This document shows, piece by piece, positions 8,949-17,876 of a stretch of DNA of 37,187 bases (position 1 is its first letter; each line of letters opens with the position of its first letter). The DNA comes from Acidobacteriota bacterium. Lineage in GTDB: Bacteria > Acidobacteriota > Terriglobia > Bryobacterales > Bryobacteraceae. The translations under genes were made by a program, and so were the position numbers. The notes below the pieces were generated by a model, which was not told where the DNA came from, searched no databases, and worked only from the letters and a program-made list of their open reading frames with translations. The stretch is from the NCBI GenBank assembly GCA_016215215.1, contig JACRKW010000173.1, forward strand, positions 1-37,187, read 5' to 3'.

Positions 8949-10267
8949 AACTCGTATTCGCACTCGCCCTCGCCTTGCCCGTGCTGGCAGGCCAGAATGA
9001 CTCATTCCTCATTCGCAACGCCACCGTCCACCCCGTCTCCGGTCCGAAGCTCGACAACGCTTCGGTCCTGGTCATCGACGGCAAGATTGCCGAGGTCGGC
9101 GCGAAGATCGCCACCAAGGCCAAAGTGCGCGCCATCGACGGGAAGGGACTCCACATCTTTCCCGGCCTGATCGACTCTGGTTCGCCAATCGGCCTGGTGG
9201 AGATCGCCTCGGTGCGCGAATCCAGCGACACCGGCGAAATCGGCGAGTTCAATCCCCAGATCCGCGCCCTCATCGCCGTCAATCCAGAGAGCGATCACAT
9301 CCCCGTCACCCGGGCCAACGGCATCACATCCGTCATGGTGGTCCCCGGCTCCACCGGTGGCCGTGGAGGCGGAAGCGGCAGCATCATCAGCGGCCAGGCC
9401 TCCCTCATTCATCTGAACGGCTGGACCTGGGAGCAGATGGAGATCCGTCGCGGCGGCGCTCTCCAGATGACCTGGCCCGCCATCTCCTCCGGCGGAGGGC
9501 GTTTCGGTGGAGGCGGCGATCCCGACTCCATGCCCGCCGCCATGGCTGCCCGCCGCACTCCGTTCTCCGAAGCCAAGCGCAACCAGGAAGCGCAGGTTCG
9601 CAAGATCCAGGAGCTCTTCGAATCGGCGCGGCGCTACCAGCAGGCCAAGACAGCATCCGAACCAGGCTTTAAGCCCGACCTCAAGCTGGAGGCCATGATC
9701 CCCGTGCTCGAAGGCAAACTCCCCATCATGGTTTTCGCCGCCCGAGAGCGCGAAATCCGCGAAGCCGTTCAGTGGGCTGAAAAGGAAAAGGTGAAGATCG
9801 TCCTGGCCGGCGTCCGCCGACCTGGCAAGATGACCGAGGAACTCGCCAAGAAGAACATCCCCGTCATCCTTTCCTCCCCCTTCACGCCGCCCCTGGAAGA
9901 GGACGATCCCTATGACGAGCCCTACTCACTGCCCGGAGCTCTCCACAAAGCCGGCGTGAAGTTCGCCTTTGCCAGCTTCGGCACCCAGTTCGCGCGCAAC
10001 CTGCCGTACGAGGCCTCCCAGGGCGTCCCCTTTGGACTCCCCTATGACGCCGCTCTCAGGGCACTCACCCTCAGCGCCGCCGAGATCTGGGGCATCGCCG
10101 ACCAGTATGGCTCCATCCAGCCCGGCAAGACCGCCGACCTGATCGTCACCGACGGCGACCCGCTCGAAATCCAGACGCAGGTCAAAATGATGTTCATCAA
10201 GGGCGAAGCGGTCGACCTGGAAACCAAGCACACCGGCCTGTACAAGAAGTACCTGGCCCGCCCCTGA
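8945..10267 (+). CDS. secreted amidohydrolase-family protein, lacks HxH metal motif
   Basis: Signal peptide MKLVFALALALPVLAGQ; IFPGLIDSGSPIGLVE replaces HxH; LRALTLSAAEIWGIADQYGSIQPGKTADLIVTDGDPL; 4-nt overlap with upstream gene. Confidence 0.8.
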   Translation: MKLVFALALALPVLAGQNDSFLIRNATVHPVSGPKLDNASVLVIDGKIAEVGAKIATKAKVRAIDGKGLHIFPGLIDSGSPIGLVEIASVRESSDTGEIGEFNPQIRALIAVNPESDHIPVTRANGITSVMVVPGSTGGRGGGSGSIISGQASLIHLNGWTWEQMEIRRGGALQMTWPAISSGGGRFGGGGDPDSMPAAMAARRTPFSEAKRNQEAQVRKIQELFESARRYQQAKTASEPGFKPDLKLEAMIPVLEGKLPIMVFAAREREIREAVQWAEKEKVKIVLAGVRRPGKMTEELAKKNIPVILSSPFTPPLEEDDPYDEPYSLPGALHKAGVKFAFASFGTQFARNLPYEASQGVPFGLPYDAALRALTLSAAEIWGIADQYGSIQPGKTADLIVTDGDPLEIQTQVKMMFIKGEAVDLETKHTGLYKKYLARP

Positions 10268-10293
10268 CCGGGCTCAGGCTGAAGTGCGCCTCG

Positions 10294-10722
10294 TCAGGTC
10301 TGCCATGGGTTGATCAGGCGGAGCCCGGTGATCCGAAAATCGCTGGCGTTCCGCGTGGCGAGGATCAGATCATTCGCAAGGGCGGTCGCCGCAAGCAGGG
10401 CATCGATGACCGGGAGCGGCCGCCCCTCCAGTTTCGCCTGAGCGCGCAGCAGGCCCCACCGCTCGGCAACCGTCTCATCGACGGCCAGAATCCGGCCCTC
10501 GAACCAGTCGTGCAGGTCGTTCTCCAACCAGCGCTCCAACCTTGTGCGACGATCGCACGCGTGAAGGAGGCCGATGCCAAACCGGATCTCTCCGAAGGTC
10601 ACAACGCTGGCAAACAGTGAATCGCTGGGGACTTCCTCCAGCCAACGTTTCACCCGTTCGTCCGGCGACCCTGTCCGACTGAACTCGGACAACACATTGG
10701 TATCGAGCAGGAAACCGCTCAT
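10294..10722 (-). CDS. PIN-domain toxin, VapC/FitB-like
   Basis: MSGFLLDTNVLSEF, VTFGEIRFGI, PVIDALLAATALANDLILATRNASDF. Confidence 0.9.
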   Translation of the reverse strand: MSGFLLDTNVLSEFSRTGSPDERVKRWLEEVPSDSLFASVVTFGEIRFGIGLLHACDRRTRLERWLENDLHDWFEGRILAVDETVAERWGLLRAQAKLEGRPLPVIDALLAATALANDLILATRNASDFRITGLRLINPWQT

Positions 10723-10967
10723 AGATCGACGGGGCGCCCGAAGTCCTCTTGCCGTTTCAGATCCAAGTCCGCTCCCGCCAATGGGGATTCCATCAGGAAC
10801 TGCGCCAGATTCTGTCGCGAGTGCGTGGCCGAGCGCTTTTCTTCCTGCGCCCTCAGAGCGGCCAAAGCGTGGTCAAGCACTTCGTCCGGACTGCCGTAGT
10901 GGCCATTTCGGATCTCTTCCTGGATGATCCGTTCCTGATCTGGTTTGAGGGTGATGGTCATCGCCAA
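10719..10967 (-). CDS. ParD/CopG-like antitoxin
   Basis: MTITLKPDQERIIQEEIRNGHYGSPDEVLDHALAAL; 4-nt overlap with the PIN toxin. Start may be 10961. Confidence 0.82.
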   Translation of the reverse strand: MAMTITLKPDQERIIQEEIRNGHYGSPDEVLDHALAALRAQEEKRSATHSRQNLAQFLMESPLAGADLDLKRQEDFGRPVDL

Positions 10968-11049
10968 AACCTCCTCCGAGCCGTCAACTCCATGGTCTCA
11001 CGAGTCGGCGGCCGGCTCCACGCCCAGATCGTTGCGTCCGCTTTCCCCC

Positions 11050-11334
11050 TCAGTCCACGAAGCCGCGCCAGGTCTTGCCCTTCTGGTCCCTGAGCGTCAC
11101 CCCGTAGCCGTCCGACACCCCCGAGATGTAGTTCCCGTTGGAGTCCCTGAACCGGTAGCGGATGGTGTCGTCCGCCTGGCGTTCTGCCACCCCGCGCCAT
11201 TCGTTGCCCAGTTCGTCCCGCAAATGGATGAAGTCCCCGTCGCCCGGCCCGACCACCTGCCGGTTGTTCGCGTCCAGAAACCGGTAGAAGCCTCCCGGCG
11301 TTCCTTGCCTGGTCCTGCGTTTACGGTAGATCAT
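11050..11334 (-). CDS. hypothetical protein with two internal repeats
   Basis: Repeat units YRFLDANNRQVVGPGDGDFIHLRDELGNEWRGVAE and YRFRDSNGNYISGVSDGYGVTLRDQKGKTWRGFVD. Confidence 0.65.
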   Translation of the reverse strand: MIYRKRRTRQGTPGGFYRFLDANNRQVVGPGDGDFIHLRDELGNEWRGVAERQADDTIRYRFRDSNGNYISGVSDGYGVTLRDQKGKTWRGFVD

Positions 11335-11390
11335 GGTCTTTCACGTTCAATCGGCCCTTCCGTCAAGATTGAGCATAGGGTAAACCCCCC

Positions 11391-11837
11391 ATGCGAGCCA
11401 TAATCCAGAGAGTCTCCTCCGCCTCCGTCACGGTCGATGGCGACGCCACCGGCGCCATCGGCCCGGGCCTCCTGATCCTGCTTGGCGTTCGCCGTGAAGA
11501 CACCCGAGACGACGCCCTCTACCTGCTCGACCGCATCCTGGGCCTGCGCATCTTCGCCGACCAGAACGGCAAGATGAACTTGAGCCTCCTCGACACCGGA
11601 GGCAGCCTGCTGGTGGTGTCCCAGTTCACCCTGTATGCCGACACCCGCAGCGGCCGCCGCCCGTCCTTCGACTCCGCCGCCCCGGCCGAGCAAGCCCGCC
11701 GTCTCTACGAGGATTTCGTCGCCGCCGCCTGCGCCCGAGGCGTCAACACCCAGACCGGCGTCTTCCAGGCCATGATGACTGTCGCGCTTACCAACGAAGG
11801 CCCCGTCACCTTCATCGTGGAATCGAAGAACGGCTGA
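11391..11837 (+). CDS. dtd: D-aminoacyl-tRNA deacylase
   Basis: [38 protein letters not shown], full-length match to family pattern. Confidence 0.95.
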   Translation: MRAIIQRVSSASVTVDGDATGAIGPGLLILLGVRREDTRDDALYLLDRILGLRIFADQNGKMNLSLLDTGGSLLVVSQFTLYADTRSGRRPSFDSAAPAEQARRLYEDFVAAACARGVNTQTGVFQAMMTVALTNEGPVTFIVESKNG

Positions 11838-11838
11838 C

Positions 11839-12528
11839 CTACAGCCCCCAGCCGTACCGCTCCACCACCTCGGTCACGGGCGCGTCCGCCACGATCCGGC
11901 CAGCGTCGAAGAAGACCGCCCGCTCGCACAGCGCGCGAGCGAAGGCCGTATCGTGCGTCACCACGAGCTTGGCCTGCGGCAGCGTCTTCAGCAGATCGAT
12001 CAGCTTGCGCCGGCCGGGCGGGTCCAGGTGCGTGGTGGGCTCGTCCAGCATCAGCACCTCGGGCCGCACGGCCAGAATGCCGGCCAGCGCCACGCGCTGC
12101 TTTTCGCCGCCGCTCAGGTGGTACGGCGCGCGCTCCCAGCCGTCCACGACACCCACCTGCGCCAGCACTTCGGCTGCCCGCGCCTCCGCCTCCGCCTTGG
12201 AGAGACCCGCCTGGGCGGGGCCGAACGCCACGTCCTCCAGAATGGTCGGCAGGAACAACTGGTCTTCCGGGTCCTGGAACAGGAAGCCGACATGCCGCCG
12301 GATGGTGGTCAGGTGTTTCTCGTCCACGGGCAGGTCGCAGACCTTCAGCTCGCCTTCGCCGCGCAGGATGCCGTTCAAGTGCAGCAGGAAGGTGGTCTTG
12401 CCCGAGCCGTTCGGCCCCAGCACGGCCACGTTCTCTCCGCGATGCAGGCGGAAGTCCACGCCCCGCAGCGCTTCAAAGCCGCTGTCGTAGCGGTATCTCA
12501 ACCCCTTGGAGTTCACCACGCAGCTCAT
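11839..12528 (-). CDS. cbiO: cobalt/nickel ECF transporter ATP-binding protein
   Basis: Walker A VLGPNGSGKTTF, Q-loop FLFQDPEDQLF, signature LSGGEKQRVALAGIL, Walker B VLMLDEPTTHLD. Confidence 0.92.
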   Translation of the reverse strand: MSCVVNSKGLRYRYDSGFEALRGVDFRLHRGENVAVLGPNGSGKTTFLLHLNGILRGEGELKVCDLPVDEKHLTTIRRHVGFLFQDPEDQLFLPTILEDVAFGPAQAGLSKAEAEARAAEVLAQVGVVDGWERAPYHLSGGEKQRVALAGILAVRPEVLMLDEPTTHLDPPGRRKLIDLLKTLPQAKLVVTHDTAFARALCERAVFFDAGRIVADAPVTEVVERYGWGL

Positions 12529-13085
12529 GCCCGCCGCCCTCCCGCACCGCGCGCCAGCATGGCGCGGTGCACCCGCTCCGCCCTGGCATGGGAGCTGGCA
12601 AACAGCACCGCCAGGCTGGACGCGGAGATGTCGAAGCGCTTCTCCCCGCCCCGGGCCAGCGCCGCCGTCTTCAGGCGCGCGGCTTGGGCGCCGATCACGC
12701 CCAGGTAGCGCCAGGTGAAGTCCATCACCTCCAGCACAAGAGCGGGAGCGCCCAACCGCCCGGCGGCTTTCAGCACCAGCTCCAAGGGCGTGGTGGCCAT
12801 CAGCAGACCCACCCATAGCGCAGAGAGATAACTCTTCCAAAGCAGGCTCGACGCGCGAGTCCAATCGCCGCTCCAGGCCGTCATGGCGGCGAACACCAGG
12901 GTGAACGGCAATACAAGCGACGCTCGCGCCGCCAGGCCAAACATGGGAATCCGGGCCGCCAGCGCCAGCACAGCGGCCAGAGCGTACAGCCGCCACGCGC
13001 CGGCCCATACGCTGGTGGTGACCAGCAGCGCCAGGCATGCCACGAGCTTGATGCGCGCGTCCAGCCTGTGTAGCGGGCGCCGCAT
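12525..13085 (-). CDS. cbiQ: cobalt/nickel ECF transporter transmembrane protein
   Basis: MRRPLHRLDARIKLVACLALLVTTS; multiple TM segments; ARGGEKRF; ATGA overlap with cbiO. Confidence 0.85.
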   Translation of the reverse strand: MRRPLHRLDARIKLVACLALLVTTSVWAGAWRLYALAAVLALAARIPMFGLAARASLVLPFTLVFAAMTAWSGDWTRASSLLWKSYLSALWVGLLMATTPLELVLKAAGRLGAPALVLEVMDFTWRYLGVIGAQAARLKTAALARGGEKRFDISASSLAVLFASSHARAERVHRAMLARGAGGRRA

Positions 13086-13902
13086 AGCAGAGCAGAAACG
13101 TCACGCCCAACCCGGCGAGCCCGGCGCCAGCTTCTTTCAGCCACGAGCCGGCGGCCGCGCGCTCGCCGCCCAGCCCGAGTGTCCGCTCCAGGCCGTCGGG
13201 AAGCGCCGATGCCATCAGAAATCCCACCGAGACCAGCACCACCGCCACCAGGCCCAACAGTGCCAGCGCAGGCCGCCCCTGCTCACCCGGCGCCTTGATC
13301 CAGCGCGGGTTGATCCGCTCCACCGCGCCAATCACCGCGACGGTAATCACGCCTTCCAGCGCGCCGGTTACCGTGAACACGGCCAGAGACAGGCCCAACA
13401 TGCTCGCCGGCACCTTCACGGCCGACACGGCGAGTTCGCCCAGGCAGAGGCAGGCCGCCACCAGCACGCTCAGGAATCCACCAGCGAAAACGCCCACATT
13501 GCGCCCTCGCGTCCCGGCCAGCAAGCGGTACGGCCAGTAGCCGGCGAAGACGCCGGCCACCGCCATGTTGAACACGTTCGCGCCCAGGGCCAGAAGCCCG
13601 CCGTCCTGAAACACCAGAGCCTGAATGGTGAGAATCGCCGTCATCACCACGGCTGCCGCCGCCGGTCCCAGCGTGACGGCCAGCAGCGTACTGCCCACCA
13701 GGTGGCCGCTGGTTCCCAGGCCCACGGGGAAGTTGATCATCTGCGCGGCGAAGACAAAGGCGCCCATGACGCCCATCAGCGGCGCTCGAGTCTCCTCCAG
13801 GCCTGCCTGGGCGCGCTTGGCCAGCAGGCCCACCGACGGTGCGCTCGCCACCGCGAGGCCCGCCCAGACAGGCGCGGACAGGAAACCGTCGGGAATATGC
13901 AT
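13084..13902 (-). CDS. cbiM: cobalt/nickel ECF transporter substrate-capture protein with PDGLE domain; 3' end not defined by a stop codon
   Basis: MHIPDGFLSAPVW N-terminus, GLGTSGHLVGSTLLAVTLGP, PDGLERTLGLGGE. The frame stays open through cbiQ into cbiO; the 3' end given is inferred from the cbiQ start. Confidence 0.75.
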
Positions 13903-14125
13903 ACGAACCGCTTCCAACGTAGCAAAACGGCCCGGAAGTTGCTACGCAGCCTGCTCTGAAAGCGACACGATACCATGGTGACGAATGCCCCATCGCAGTA
14001 CAGGCAGCCTGCTGATGAACTGTCCCGCCGAACGCGCGGCGCCTTCGCGCGCCGTCCGCAGGCACCTGGGGCGCCGCATTCTGCTTTACGGCAACAAGAC
14101 CGTTGTGTTTGTGTAGGAGTCGAGC

Positions 14126-14524
14126 ATGATTCTCGGTACCGGCATCGACCTGGCTGAAGTACCCCGCATCCGCGCCGCCATCGAGCGCTACGGCGCGCGT
14201 TTCATCCAGCGCATTTACACCCCCGCTGAGATCGCCTACGTTGAGCGCAAGGCTAACAAGTACGAGCGCTTCGCCGCCCGTTTCGCGGCCAAGGAGGCCG
14301 GCATGAAGGCCATCGGCACCGGTTGGCGCATGGGCGTCCGCTGGCAGGACTTCGAGGTGACTAATTTGCGCTCCGGCCGCCCCACGCTCACGCTTCACGG
14401 CGTGGCGAAGAAGGTGGCCGATTATTACGGCGTCACCGCCATCCATCTTTCGCTGACGCACACCGAACAGTACGGCCAGGCCTTCGTGATCCTGGAAGGC
14501 CCGGAGAAGCCAGTTTCCAAATGA
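14126..14524 (+). CDS. acpS: holo-[acyl-carrier-protein] synthase
   Basis: MILGTGIDLAEVPRI, RFAARFAAKEAGMKAIGTG, LSLTHTEQYGQAFVILE. Confidence 0.95.
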   Translation: MILGTGIDLAEVPRIRAAIERYGARFIQRIYTPAEIAYVERKANKYERFAARFAAKEAGMKAIGTGWRMGVRWQDFEVTNLRSGRPTLTLHGVAKKVADYYGVTAIHLSLTHTEQYGQAFVILEGPEKPVSK

Positions 14525-15849
14525 GGCGCCCCATGAACTCGTCCATCGCCCGCCGTCAGTTCCTCCAGCGCTCGGCCGGCATCACCGCCGCCCTGGCCGT
14601 GCCCACTGAAGACTCCTTCGCTCAGCCGCGCCCGCTACCCGAGGTACGGGTGGGCATTATCGGCGTGGGTGCCCGCGGCCCCAGCCATGTCCGGGATCTG
14701 GTCCGCCTGCCGGGCGTGAAGCTCAAGGCTGTTTGCGACCTCAACCCCAGCGCCGTGGAGCGAATCCAGAACCTGGTTGAGAAGGCCGGCCAGCCGCGGC
14801 CGGAGTCCTATTCGCGGGGCGAACAGGACTACAAGCGCATGTGCGCCCGGCCCGACCTCGACATCGTCTACGTCGCCACGCCGTGGGAGTGGCACGCGCC
14901 CATGTGCGTCGAGGCGATGAAGAACGGCAAGCACGCCGCAGTGGAGGTCCCCGCCGTCACCACCATCGAGGAGTGCTGGCAGATCGTGGAGACCTCGGAG
15001 ACCACCGGCAAGTACTGCGTCATGCTCGAGAACTGCTGCTACGACCGCGTCGAGCTGATGACCCTGAACATGCTCCGCAAGGGCCTGCTGGGCGAGCCCG
15101 TGCACGGTGAGGGCGGATACATCCACGACCTCCGCTCCTCCAAGTATGGGCGCGAGGCCACCGGCCGCTGGCGGTTGAACCACTCCATCCGCCGCAACGC
15201 CGACGTCTATCCCACGCACGGGCTCGGCCCCATCGCCCAGGCCTTCGATATCAATCGCGGCAACCTCTTCGACCACATGGTGAGCATGGCATCCAAGGCG
15301 TACAGCCTCTCTGATTTCGCCCGCCGCCAGTACGGTCCAGAGAGCTCCCAGGCCAAGCTCGATATCGCCATGGGCGACGTCATCACCTCGCTCATCCGCA
15401 CCCGCGCCGGACAGACCATCGCCGTGGTGCACGATACCAACACGCCGCATCCTTACAGCCGGCGTTACCTCATCCAGGGCTCGCGCGGCATCGTGCAGAA
15501 GTACCCCACGCCCCTCATTTACATCGACGGCAAGGGCAAGGCCCACGAGTGGGACGACATGCTGAAGAACTGGTCCGCCGAGTGGGATCACCCGCTGTGG
15601 AAAGAGCTCGAGCAGCGGGCCAAGGGCGCCGGCCACGGCGGCATGGACTACGTCCTCAACTACCGCCTCATGCAATGTCTGCTGAAAGGCGAGCCGCCCG
15701 ACATGGATGTCTACGACGCCGCGGCGCTATCGGCCGTCACCGAGTTGAGCGAGCGATCCATCGCTTCGCGCAGCCGTTCGGTGGATTTCCCGGACTTCAC
15801 CCGCGGCAGGTTGGCCGCGCTCAAACCGCTCTGCATCGTTACCGCTTAG
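14521..15849 (+). CDS. Gfo/Idh/MocA family protein, GH109 alpha-N-acetylgalactosaminidase-like, TAT signal
   Basis: RRQFLQRSAGITAALA TAT-like signal; VRVGIIGVGARG Rossmann motif; GHGGMDYVLNYRLMQCL...DMDVYDAAALSAVTELSERSIASRSRSVDFPDFTRG. Confidence 0.82.
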   Translation: MRRPMNSSIARRQFLQRSAGITAALAVPTEDSFAQPRPLPEVRVGIIGVGARGPSHVRDLVRLPGVKLKAVCDLNPSAVERIQNLVEKAGQPRPESYSRGEQDYKRMCARPDLDIVYVATPWEWHAPMCVEAMKNGKHAAVEVPAVTTIEECWQIVETSETTGKYCVMLENCCYDRVELMTLNMLRKGLLGEPVHGEGGYIHDLRSSKYGREATGRWRLNHSIRRNADVYPTHGLGPIAQAFDINRGNLFDHMVSMASKAYSLSDFARRQYGPESSQAKLDIAMGDVITSLIRTRAGQTIAVVHDTNTPHPYSRRYLIQGSRGIVQKYPTPLIYIDGKGKAHEWDDMLKNWSAEWDHPLWKELEQRAKGAGHGGMDYVLNYRLMQCLLKGEPPDMDVYDAAALSAVTELSERSIASRSRSVDFPDFTRGRLAALKPLCIVTA

Positions 15850-16379
15850 TGGGACCGGCCTCCCGGCCGGTCATCCAGGTCCATTTGCTTGGTGACGTCC
15901 CAGGTGTGCATCATGCGGTGGATCACCGTGATGTTGCCGATGATGGTGATCACCCAGAGCACGGCCGCCATGCGATCGAACAGCGCACCGATGATCAGCA
16001 GCACAACTCGCTCGGGCCGCTCCAGAAACCCCACCTTGCACTGCGGGATCACGTTCTCAGAGCGTGATCGCGTGTAGCTGATCATGATGGACACGGTCAT
16101 CACAACGCCGGTCAGCACGACGTAGAAGTTGCGGTTGATGGTGACACGCTGGGTTTCGCGCGCGACGCGTCCGTCCACCATGTCGAACAGGCCCGCGCCG
16201 ATGATCACCAGTCCGGCGTAGAAGAACTTGCCCGAGGCCAGCAGGACCGCGGCATAGATGTTGATCAGCAGCCCGATGAACGTCAGCACATTCGGATGAA
16301 TGCGCGACAGCGACAATCCCCGCACGATCCAGAACAGGATTTTACCGGCCACCTCGCCAATCAGCCGCGTGTACGTCAT
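15846..16379 (-). CDS. CDP-alcohol phosphatidyltransferase family protein, apparently internally deleted
   Basis: DGRVARETQRVT retains DGxxAR, but the following Gx3Dx3D is absent and the text jumps to INRNFYVVLTG. Confidence 0.75.
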   Translation of the reverse strand: MTYTRLIGEVAGKILFWIVRGLSLSRIHPNVLTFIGLLINIYAAVLLASGKFFYAGLVIIGAGLFDMVDGRVARETQRVTINRNFYVVLTGVVMTVSIMISYTRSRSENVIPQCKVGFLERPERVVLLIIGALFDRMAAVLWVITIIGNITVIHRMMHTWDVTKQMDLDDRPGGRSH

Positions 16380-16397
16380 GCCCGGCCTCTACTTCTC

Positions 16398-16868
16398 CTA
16401 CTCGACGGCGTCGTGGATCGTCGTCAGCTTCAGGATCTCCAACTTCTTTACGCCGCCGGGGATCGGGATGCTGACTTCGTCGCCCTCTTCCTTGCCCAGC
16501 AGACCCTTGCCGATGGGCGAACTGGTGGAGATCAGCCCCTTGGGCGCATCGGCTTCCTCGCTGGTCACCAGCTTGTAAGTGATCTCTTCGTCCTTTGTTT
16601 GGTCCAGGACCACGACCGTGGAACCCAACCCCACCTTGCCGTGCGGAATCCTCGACATGTCGATCATCGAGAAGCTCATCAGGCGCATCTTCAACTGCGA
16701 GAGCCGCGAATCCACGTACCGCTGCCGCTCCTTGGCCGCGTGAAACTCAGCGTTTTCTTTCAGATCCCCGTGGGCGCGCGCCTTCAGAATCTCCTTCGGC
16801 AGCTCATTGCGCAGTTCGTACTCCAGTGCCGTGATCTCGTCCTGGAGCTTCTTCTTCAGGTCCTCCAT
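16398..16868 (-). CDS. greA: transcription elongation factor GreA/GreB family
   Basis: HGDLKENAEFHAAKERQRYVDSRL, STSSPIGKGLLGKEEGDEVSIPIPGG. Confidence 0.92.
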   Translation of the reverse strand: MEDLKKKLQDEITALEYELRNELPKEILKARAHGDLKENAEFHAAKERQRYVDSRLSQLKMRLMSFSMIDMSRIPHGKVGLGSTVVVLDQTKDEEITYKLVTSEEADAPKGLISTSSPIGKGLLGKEEGDEVSIPIPGGVKKLEILKLTTIHDAVE

Positions 16869-17163
16869 GGGTCCTTTCCGTATCCCCCAGACTCCGATTA
16901 TAGTCCACCACCCCTGGGCACACCCGCGCCGAAGCGAGATTGTACGGTCTGGGAGTTGCCGTCCGGATTCTGGCGCAGCCGCCGGAGCGGGGAGGGCCGG
17001 TGGATCGGACGAGCCGGGCTAGACCGTGGGAGGGAAGTCGAGGAGAGTCGCTGCAGCGGGACTCTCCCATTCGTGGGTGATCGAACTTCGGTCCGGCCGC
17101 CGGAGGTGGAAACCGGCGCGGGAGCTGGACGCGCAAACGTCGCCTTGAGCCAATGGAAGCGGT

Positions 17164-17736
17164 CTAGCGGCCCTTTCTGCGCGCGAACAAGAGCAACCCA
17201 AGCGCTGAGCCCAGCAGGCCAAGCGTCCCAGGTTCTGGCACAGGTTCGAAGAACTTCACCTCGCTGAGCCCTATGTACGCGGATTCGCCGTAGGTCGAAA
17301 GCAGATCGAATTGGATGTACCTGGCGTTCACCGCCAATTCGAAGATCTCCCCGGGGAACGGCACGGTCTGCGGTTGCCCCAAAACGAAGCTGCCAACCGG
17401 CGTGTAGGTGATTCCGTCGATGGAGGCCGAGACCGTCAGATCCCGTGTCGAACGTTCCTCCCCGCAACAGCCGGGCCCGTAGTTCCAGATCTTGGTGCTT
17501 CCCACCGAGTAAACGGCGCCCAAGTCGAACAACAGCGTCCCGGTCGGGGTACCATTCGTCATCCATTTGGAGTGATAGTCCCCGTCGTGCAAGTCACCGG
17601 TCAGCCCGGTCCCATCGGTAAGGCTACTCAGAGAATAGGAAAAGAAAGTACTGGAGGCAGTCACTCCCGCGATGGTAATCTCAGCCGCATAGATCGGTGA
17701 CAAGATCAAGACGCTGAGCAATAACACTTTTCTCAT
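17164..17736 (-). CDS. secreted discoidin (F5/8 type C)-like protein with PEP-CTERM sorting signal
   Basis: Signal peptide; DGDYHSKWMTNGTPTGTLLFDLGAVYSVGSTKIWNYG; C-terminal VPEPGTLGLLGSALGLLLFARRKGR. Confidence 0.85.
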   Translation of the reverse strand: MRKVLLLSVLILSPIYAAEITIAGVTASSTFFSYSLSSLTDGTGLTGDLHDGDYHSKWMTNGTPTGTLLFDLGAVYSVGSTKIWNYGPGCCGEERSTRDLTVSASIDGITYTPVGSFVLGQPQTVPFPGEIFELAVNARYIQFDLLSTYGESAYIGLSEVKFFEPVPEPGTLGLLGSALGLLLFARRKGR

Positions 17737-17876
17737 GGATTAACTCCTCCTCATGTAACCCTACGCGATGCCGGGAGACCGTGTCAAGATTTCCACCAGG
17801 GCCATTACGCGAGGCCTTCGGCGGCAATGCCGTGGAAGGTTGGACGGAATGAGGCTAGGGAACCGTCAGTGGTGGT

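Noticed and set aside
13283-14461. 392-aa minus-strand ORF across cbiM and acpS
   Set aside because: It lies antisense to acpS and in an alternate frame of cbiM; the true products of both are clear.
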